DNA from: a virus
Strand: one strand, 5' to 3'
Length of the DNA: 42,009 nucleotides
IMG/VR virus record: IMGVR_UViG_3300030329_001120
Location: 1 to 42,009 of that record
Below the pieces are notes generated by a model. That model was not told the DNA's origin. It made no database searches and saw only the letters and a list, made by a program, of their open reading frames with translations. Shown here piece by piece: positions 39,951-42,009 of the stretch (positions are counted from its first letter, which is position 1; each line of letters begins with the position of its first letter). A program made the translations under genes and the position numbers.

Positions 39951-40095
39951 TCTTTAATTTTTTTAATTTTAATTCTAATTCTTCTATCTCTTGTCTTTTC
40001 TTCCAAAATAGATCTAATTCTTTTTTGGTTATAAATGGTGATATTATTTTTTCAATACCCCACTCTTTTCTTAATTTTTCTAAATCTTTATCCAT
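39937..40095 (-). CDS. Hypothetical helical protein, 52 aa
   Basis: ATG at 40095 gives MDKDLEKLRKEWGIEKIISP, then FITKKELDLFWKKRQEIEEL and a Lys/Leu-rich end. The reading frame is open upstream to a stop at about 40170, but no other ATG, GTG or TTG in it is as well placed. It ends inside the start of the next gene (14-base overlap). It is the first gene after the leader stem-loop at 40142-40207. Confidence 0.55.
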   Translation of the reverse strand: MDKDLEKLRKEWGIEKIISPFITKKELDLFWKKRQEIEELELKLKKLKNGKE

Positions 40096-40141
40096 CAGTT
40101 TCAGACTTTGTTTAGTTAATGTTTCAGTTTCCTTGTTAAAA

Positions 40142-40207
40142 GATGATAGTGGAGTGCCAATGAGTTAGATTATAAAATTGCTTTATCGCAAACACTCCAC
40201 TAACATC
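40142..40207 (-). ncRNA. Leader stem-loop with 10-bp perfect inverted repeat
   Basis: TAGTGGAGTG (40147-40156) is the exact reverse complement of CACTCCACTA (40193-40202). Beyond one mismatch, GATG (40142-40145) pairs with CATC (40204-40207), for 14 pairs in all. The 36-nt interior holds a smaller hairpin, TTGC (40178-40181) with GCAA (40188-40191). The element begins about 20 bases after the predicted start of transcription from the promoter at 40232-40262. Only four T follow on the minus strand, so termination would be weak. A 5'-leader regulator or RNA-stability element is likely. Confidence 0.55.
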
Positions 40208-40231
40208 AAATATGAAAAATTTAATTCATTG

Positions 40232-40262
40232 TAAAGGTAATTATTTTTTCGTTAATTGCAAA
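40232..40262 (-). promoter_or_regulatory. Early minus-strand promoter
   Basis: On the minus strand, TTTG (40262-40259), 19 bases, then TACCTTTA (40239-40232). The -33 box and spacing are perfect, and the -7 box has one mismatch to TAnnTTTG at the last base. Transcription should begin near 40228. A tandem 12-bp repeat (40277-40300) lies 14 bases upstream of the -33 box. The promoter drives the group of small genes from 40095 downwards. Confidence 0.6.
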
Positions 40263-40276
40263 CTATTTTGACAATA

Positions 40277-40300
40277 GTTATTAACAATGTTATTAACAAT
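40277..40300. repeat. Perfect tandem 12-bp repeat upstream of an early promoter
   Basis: GTTATTAACAAT occurs twice in direct succession (40277-40288 and 40289-40300). Each unit contains GTTATTAAC, a palindrome around its central T. The pair lies just upstream of the promoter at 40232-40262 and overlaps the 3' end of the 64-aa gene. A related pair precedes the other early promoter (41667-41690). Position and symmetry suggest an activator or repressor site. Confidence 0.6.
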
Positions 40301-40487
40301 CTTCAAGTTCATCTGCATATTCACACGCTTCATTATATAGATTGCTATCTAATTCATAGATATAATCAACAAAGTTATTAAACCATGCTAATTGTTTACC
40401 CAACACTGTGTTTGTTGAACTTTTTATTGTTAATTCATTCTCGTTTGGCTGAGAGTTTGCATAATCTAAGTCGTTTCTTTTTTTCAT
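40293..40487 (-). CDS. Hypothetical acidic protein, 64 aa
   Basis: MKKRNDLDYANSQPNENELT, then a helical NTVLGKQLAWFNNFVDYIYE and an acidic end (NEACEYADELEDC). The ATG at 40487 overlaps the upstream TGA as ATGA. Its 3' end lies within the tandem 12-bp repeat. No family was recognised. Confidence 0.55.
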   Translation of the reverse strand: MKKRNDLDYANSQPNENELTIKSSTNTVLGKQLAWFNNFVDYIYELDSNLYNEACEYADELEDC

Positions 40488-40615
40488 AGTAATTCTTTTT
40501 GTAATTTATTAATTAATTTACCTAACGATCTACCTATTTCAGTTTCATCAAACTCGTACTTAACTTCTAAATTGTAAAGCACTTTAAATAGTTCTGCTTG
40601 TGTTTCTTGATTCAT
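40484..40615 (-). CDS. Hypothetical protein, 43 aa
   Basis: ATG at 40615 gives MNQETQAELFKVLYNLEVKY, then EFDETEIGRSLGKLINKLQKELL. It is a soluble mixed-charge helix pair. It is preceded by the shared AAATAAATAAAATT leader and ends in an ATGA overlap with the next gene, which together support a real coding gene despite its size. Confidence 0.55.
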   Translation of the reverse strand: MNQETQAELFKVLYNLEVKYEFDETEIGRSLGKLINKLQKELL

Positions 40616-40619
40616 AATT

Positions 40620-40760
40620 TTATTTATTTAATAATTCTATTGCTTTATCTATTGCTTTAAACATTTTATGATGATGATCCTCTAAACTATCAGATCCTAC
40701 TACTTGCTCTACATAAAATGCAGTTTCATCTAACCATTCTATAATTTCTTTCTTATCCAT
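40620..40760 (-). CDS. Hypothetical protein, 46 aa
   Basis: ATG at 40760 gives MDKKEIIEWLDETAFYVEQV, then a short His-rich stretch (DHHHKMFKAIDKAIELLNK). The leader is AAATAAAGTT, a one-base variant of the shared start box. Neighbours are four bases away on each side. The three adjacent His could bind metal, but three residues are too few to claim it. Confidence 0.5.
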   Translation of the reverse strand: MDKKEIIEWLDETAFYVEQVVGSDSLEDHHHKMFKAIDKAIELLNK

Positions 40761-40764
40761 AACT

Positions 40765-41052
40765 TTATTTCTTTAATTTTAATTCTCTATAACTCTTTGC
40801 AATATCCTCTAAATTATCTAATTCAGTATTGCTATACACGCCTAACAGATTATTAGTTAGTGTTTCAAATTCATCATACATCTCATTATAATAATCTTGT
40901 GCCTCATCTGTAAAAATCATTCTAATATCGTTATCTAAATCACTTTTAAGTTCTCTGTATGTTTCTGCACCAAAATTTATCTCTGTTATTTGTGTTGCTA
41001 ATTCATCTATGTACTCCATAAATTTTGAATTATCTATATATATTTTGCTCAT
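40765..41052 (-). CDS. Hypothetical acidic protein, 95 aa
   Basis: MSKIYIDNSKFMEYIDELAT, helical and strongly acidic (SDLDNDIRMIFTDEAQDYYN, EMYDEFETLTNNLL). The ATG at 41052 is chosen over an upstream one at 41091 because it follows the conserved AAATAAAATT leader. The longer form would also start inside a perfect palindrome (41079-41091). No family was recognised; acidic, DNA-mimic-like composition is noted without further support. Confidence 0.55.
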   Translation of the reverse strand: MSKIYIDNSKFMEYIDELATQITEINFGAETYRELKSDLDNDIRMIFTDEAQDYYNEMYDEFETLTNNLLGVYSNTELDNLEDIAKSYRELKLKK

Positions 41053-41078
41053 AATTTTATTTTTTTTATTAACACTAC

Positions 41079-41091
41079 TTGACATTGTCAA
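41079..41091. promoter_or_regulatory. Palindrome TTGACATTGTCAA, possible operator
   Basis: A perfect 6-bp inverted repeat around one central base lies 27 bases upstream of the 95-aa gene start, in a 170-bp gap. A single copy of the TTATTAACA core from the promoter-linked repeats lies right beside it (41066-41074). The layout fits an operator for a small dimeric regulator such as the XRE protein at 36635-36826, but no promoter consensus was found next to it. Confidence 0.4.
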
Positions 41092-41126
41092 AAATTACTT
41101 GTACCTTGCCCAGCGTTTTTATTTAG

Positions 41127-41160
41127 GAGATTATTCAAAAAGAGACTTTTTAAATATCTC
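41127..41160 (-). terminator. A/T hairpin in the gap after the 64-aa gene
   Basis: GAGAT (41127-41131) pairs with ATCTC (41156-41160), and inside it AAAAAG (41137-41142) pairs with CTTTTT (41146-41151), eleven pairs in all. It lies between the genes ending at 41223 and starting at 41052. No long U-run follows, so termination is uncertain. The rest of this 170-bp gap holds the palindrome at 41079-41091. Confidence 0.3.
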
Positions 41161-41222
41161 TCTCAATACTCTCTCTGAATAGTAGATTTGTATTAGGGAT
41201 AGTTATATCTCATTTATACACT

Positions 41223-41417
41223 CTACCATTCATTATCTATTATTATTCTATTTACAAATACCTCATCTTTGACTTCTTGTAAGATTTCTTTAGGACAACC
41301 CTCTCTTTCTAATTGTCTAAAGATCTCATCTATTGCCCCACTACAAGCACTGTCTAATACTTGAGATATGTTTACTGATTCTACAAATTCATCTATTTGT
41401 TCTTGTCTATTTTTCAT
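41223..41417 (-). CDS. Hypothetical protein, 64 aa
   Basis: MKNRQEQIDEFVESVNISQV, then LDSACSGAIDEIFRQLEREG, CPKEILQEVKDEVFVNRIII. It is helical and acidic, with two cysteines. It is the first well-supported gene after the promoter at 41612-41642, with a leader of about 190 bases. No family was recognised. Confidence 0.5.
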   Translation of the reverse strand: MKNRQEQIDEFVESVNISQVLDSACSGAIDEIFRQLEREGCPKEILQEVKDEVFVNRIIIDNEW

Positions 41418-41430
41418 AATTATTTAGTTT

Positions 41431-41514
41431 TTAAAGTGTCTTTGTAAGGACTTGGTTAGCATATTGTTGTCTTTTTATCCCTACCTTCTTTGTTTCACAA
41501 GTGGACACTAACAT
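41431..41514 (-). CDS. Possible 27-aa mini-ORF in the early leader
   Basis: ATG at 41514 opens MLVSTCETKKVGIKRQQYAN... and stops 13 bases before the next gene. The start overlaps a 12-bp palindrome, AACATTAATGTT (41510-41521). An 18-aa mini-ORF (41586-41530) lies just before it. They may be leader peptides or chance, and only the lack of any other content in this 225-bp stretch makes them worth listing. Confidence 0.25.
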   Translation of the reverse strand: MLVSTCETKKVGIKRQQYANQVLTKTL

Positions 41515-41611
41515 TAATGTTTCTTTATTTTATTTTGTTTTTCTTTCAGATAATTCTTGTTGTTTTACTTCTGTATTTATTATCATACCCAGAAGGTTAA
41601 TACTCTTTATA

Positions 41612-41642
41612 CAAATATACTGCTTTTCTTGTTAATGTCAAA
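41612..41642 (-). promoter_or_regulatory. Early minus-strand promoter (best match)
   Basis: On the minus strand, TTTG (41642-41639), 19 bases, then TATATTTG (41619-41612), an exact match to the Bacteroidota consensus. Transcription should start near 41608. The -33 box abuts the stop of the upstream 96-aa gene. A pair of 12-bp repeats lies 24 bases upstream (41667-41690). This is probably one of the main early promoters. Confidence 0.7.
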
Positions 41643-41933
41643 TTATTTTACATTTATTATTCCAAAGATATTAACAAAGTTATTAACAATTGTTTTTATT
41701 CTATCTTTTACCTCTAAAGTGTCAATAGATTTCTTGCTTCTGCTTTCACTTGCATTAGAAGATACTTTATTTTGAATTGAAAAAGGAACACTATATTTAT
41801 CAAGGTTTTTATAAATAGAATTATATTTATCTGTTTCTCCTTGATGAACTGCAAACCATAGTTCCATTAAGTAAGCGAAAGACATATCTTTCACGTATGT
41901 TTTTTCCATTTGTATAATTTTTAAGTAATTCAT
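41643..41933 (-). CDS. Hypothetical protein, 96 aa
   Basis: MNYLKIIQMEKTYVKDMSFA, then helices YLMELWFAVHQGETDKYNSI, a Ser-rich loop (NKVSSNASESRSKKS) and VKDRIKTIVNNFVNIFGII. The start may instead be Met9 (41909), since MEKTYVK is echoed by a tiny ORF just upstream (MKKTYVK at 41996). Its 3' end contains the 12-bp repeat pair. No family was recognised. Confidence 0.5.
   Translation of the reverse strand: MNYLKIIQMEKTYVKDMSFAYLMELWFAVHQGETDKYNSIYKNLDKYSVPFSIQNKVSSNASESRSKKSIDTLEVKDRIKTIVNNFVNIFGIINVK
41667..41690. repeat. Second 12-bp repeat pair, upstream of the main early promoter
   Basis: GATATTAACAAA (41667-41678) is followed by GTTATTAACAAT (41679-41690). The second unit is identical to the units at 40277-40300, and the first differs at two positions. 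The pair has the same orientation and lies upstream of a minus-strand promoter, as in the other copy. Confidence 0.55.
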
Positions 41934-41997
41934 AGTTGTATAATTTTAGTAGTTATAGTTTTTTTGTTTAGATCTTTTCACGTATGTTTTTTTCATT
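41889..41997. repeat. 22-bp direct repeat at the right edge (two copies)
   Basis: Positions 41889-41910 and 41976-41997 agree at 21 of 22 bases, sharing TTTCACGTATGTTTTTT. On the minus strand each copy begins a reading frame: MEKTYVKD in the 96-aa gene, and MKKTYVKRSKQKNYNY, a 16-aa ORF at 41996-41946. It may be a duplicated gene start left from recombination, or a shared regulatory site. The sequence beyond the window is needed to judge. Confidence 0.5.
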
Positions 41998-42009
41998 CAT
42001 GCTTGTCAT

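Noticed and set aside
39782-40168. A 128-codon open frame on the plus strand over the early small genes
   Set aside because: Phe/Leu/Ser-rich translation typical of the antisense of A-rich genes. The minus strand has three overlapping genes with good starts here.
41968-42009. A short minus-strand frame running out of the window (ends with residues NEKNIREKI)
   Set aside because: Only 13 codons are visible, and it competes with the 16-aa frame at 41996; sequence beyond the edge is needed.
1-42009. tRNA genes, CRISPR arrays, insertion sequences, integrase or attachment sites
   Set aside because: The gaps are short and were read on both strands; no cloverleaf, spaced repeat array, transposase or recombinase was recognised.

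Overview
The window is about 42 kb of an AT-rich, tightly packed tailed-phage genome, cut at both ends. Three things point to a podovirus-like phage of a Bacteroidota host, probably a flavobacterium. Candidate promoters fit the Bacteroidota pattern TTTG-N19-TAnnTTTG. Start codons sit behind A/T-only leaders with no Shine-Dalgarno sequence. The virion genes follow an order seen in crAss-like phages: TerL, portal, scaffold, capsid, ring/connector proteins, a very large muzzle-like tail protein, then internal 'cargo' proteins. The crAss-like assignment is from memory of protein families and gene order (moderate confidence). No virion RNA polymerase of the crAss type was recognised.

Plus strand, 1-31358. 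This is the late region: terminase C-terminus, portal (822 aa), scaffold-like protein, major capsid protein, two small or medium structural proteins, a terminator fused to a promoter (7425-7467), three connector/ring-type proteins, a 1994-aa tail protein, a protein with an S74 self-cleaving chaperone domain, a 618-aa internal protein and a 3373-aa polyvalent protein. The polyvalent protein carries an M15 murein peptidase motif set and a separate HEAAH metallopeptidase motif. It is followed by a DUF5675 putative lysis enzyme and a run of small HNH and zinc-finger proteins.

Minus strand, 42009-31355. This is the early/replication region, read right to left: many tiny genes (43-108 aa), two small membrane proteins, a DnaA-domain-IV-like protein, a putative single-strand annealing protein, a RecE-like exonuclease, an XRE regulator, an SSB-like protein, a helicase-loader-like protein, DnaB helicase and a PD-(D/E)XK-like protein. 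Further small genes follow, then a secreted protein, a second nuclease, a 3-TM holin and two small basic or coiled-coil proteins. The two strands meet tail to tail at 31355-31358 with overlapping stop codons and no terminator.

How it fits together: early minus transcription probably starts at 41612-41642 and 40232-40262. Both promoters have a tandem 12-bp repeat just upstream. Transcription then appears to be re-boosted at 38148 and 34082-34112. The replication module (DnaA-IV, loader, DnaB, SSB) is interleaved with an exonuclease plus annealing-protein recombination pair. The late plus region builds the virion. The lysis functions are divided: the holin is on the minus strand and the putative wall enzyme on the plus strand.

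The least expected signals are RNA structures in the gaps: a three-way junction (39498-39568), a long leader stem-loop (40142-40207), a 14-bp hairpin in the capsid operon (6394-6440) and G-run/C-run hairpins at 30269-30305 and 36289-36320. None has a normal terminator U-tract. No tRNA, rRNA, CRISPR array, IS element or integrase was seen, and no gene-free stretch exceeds 300 bases.
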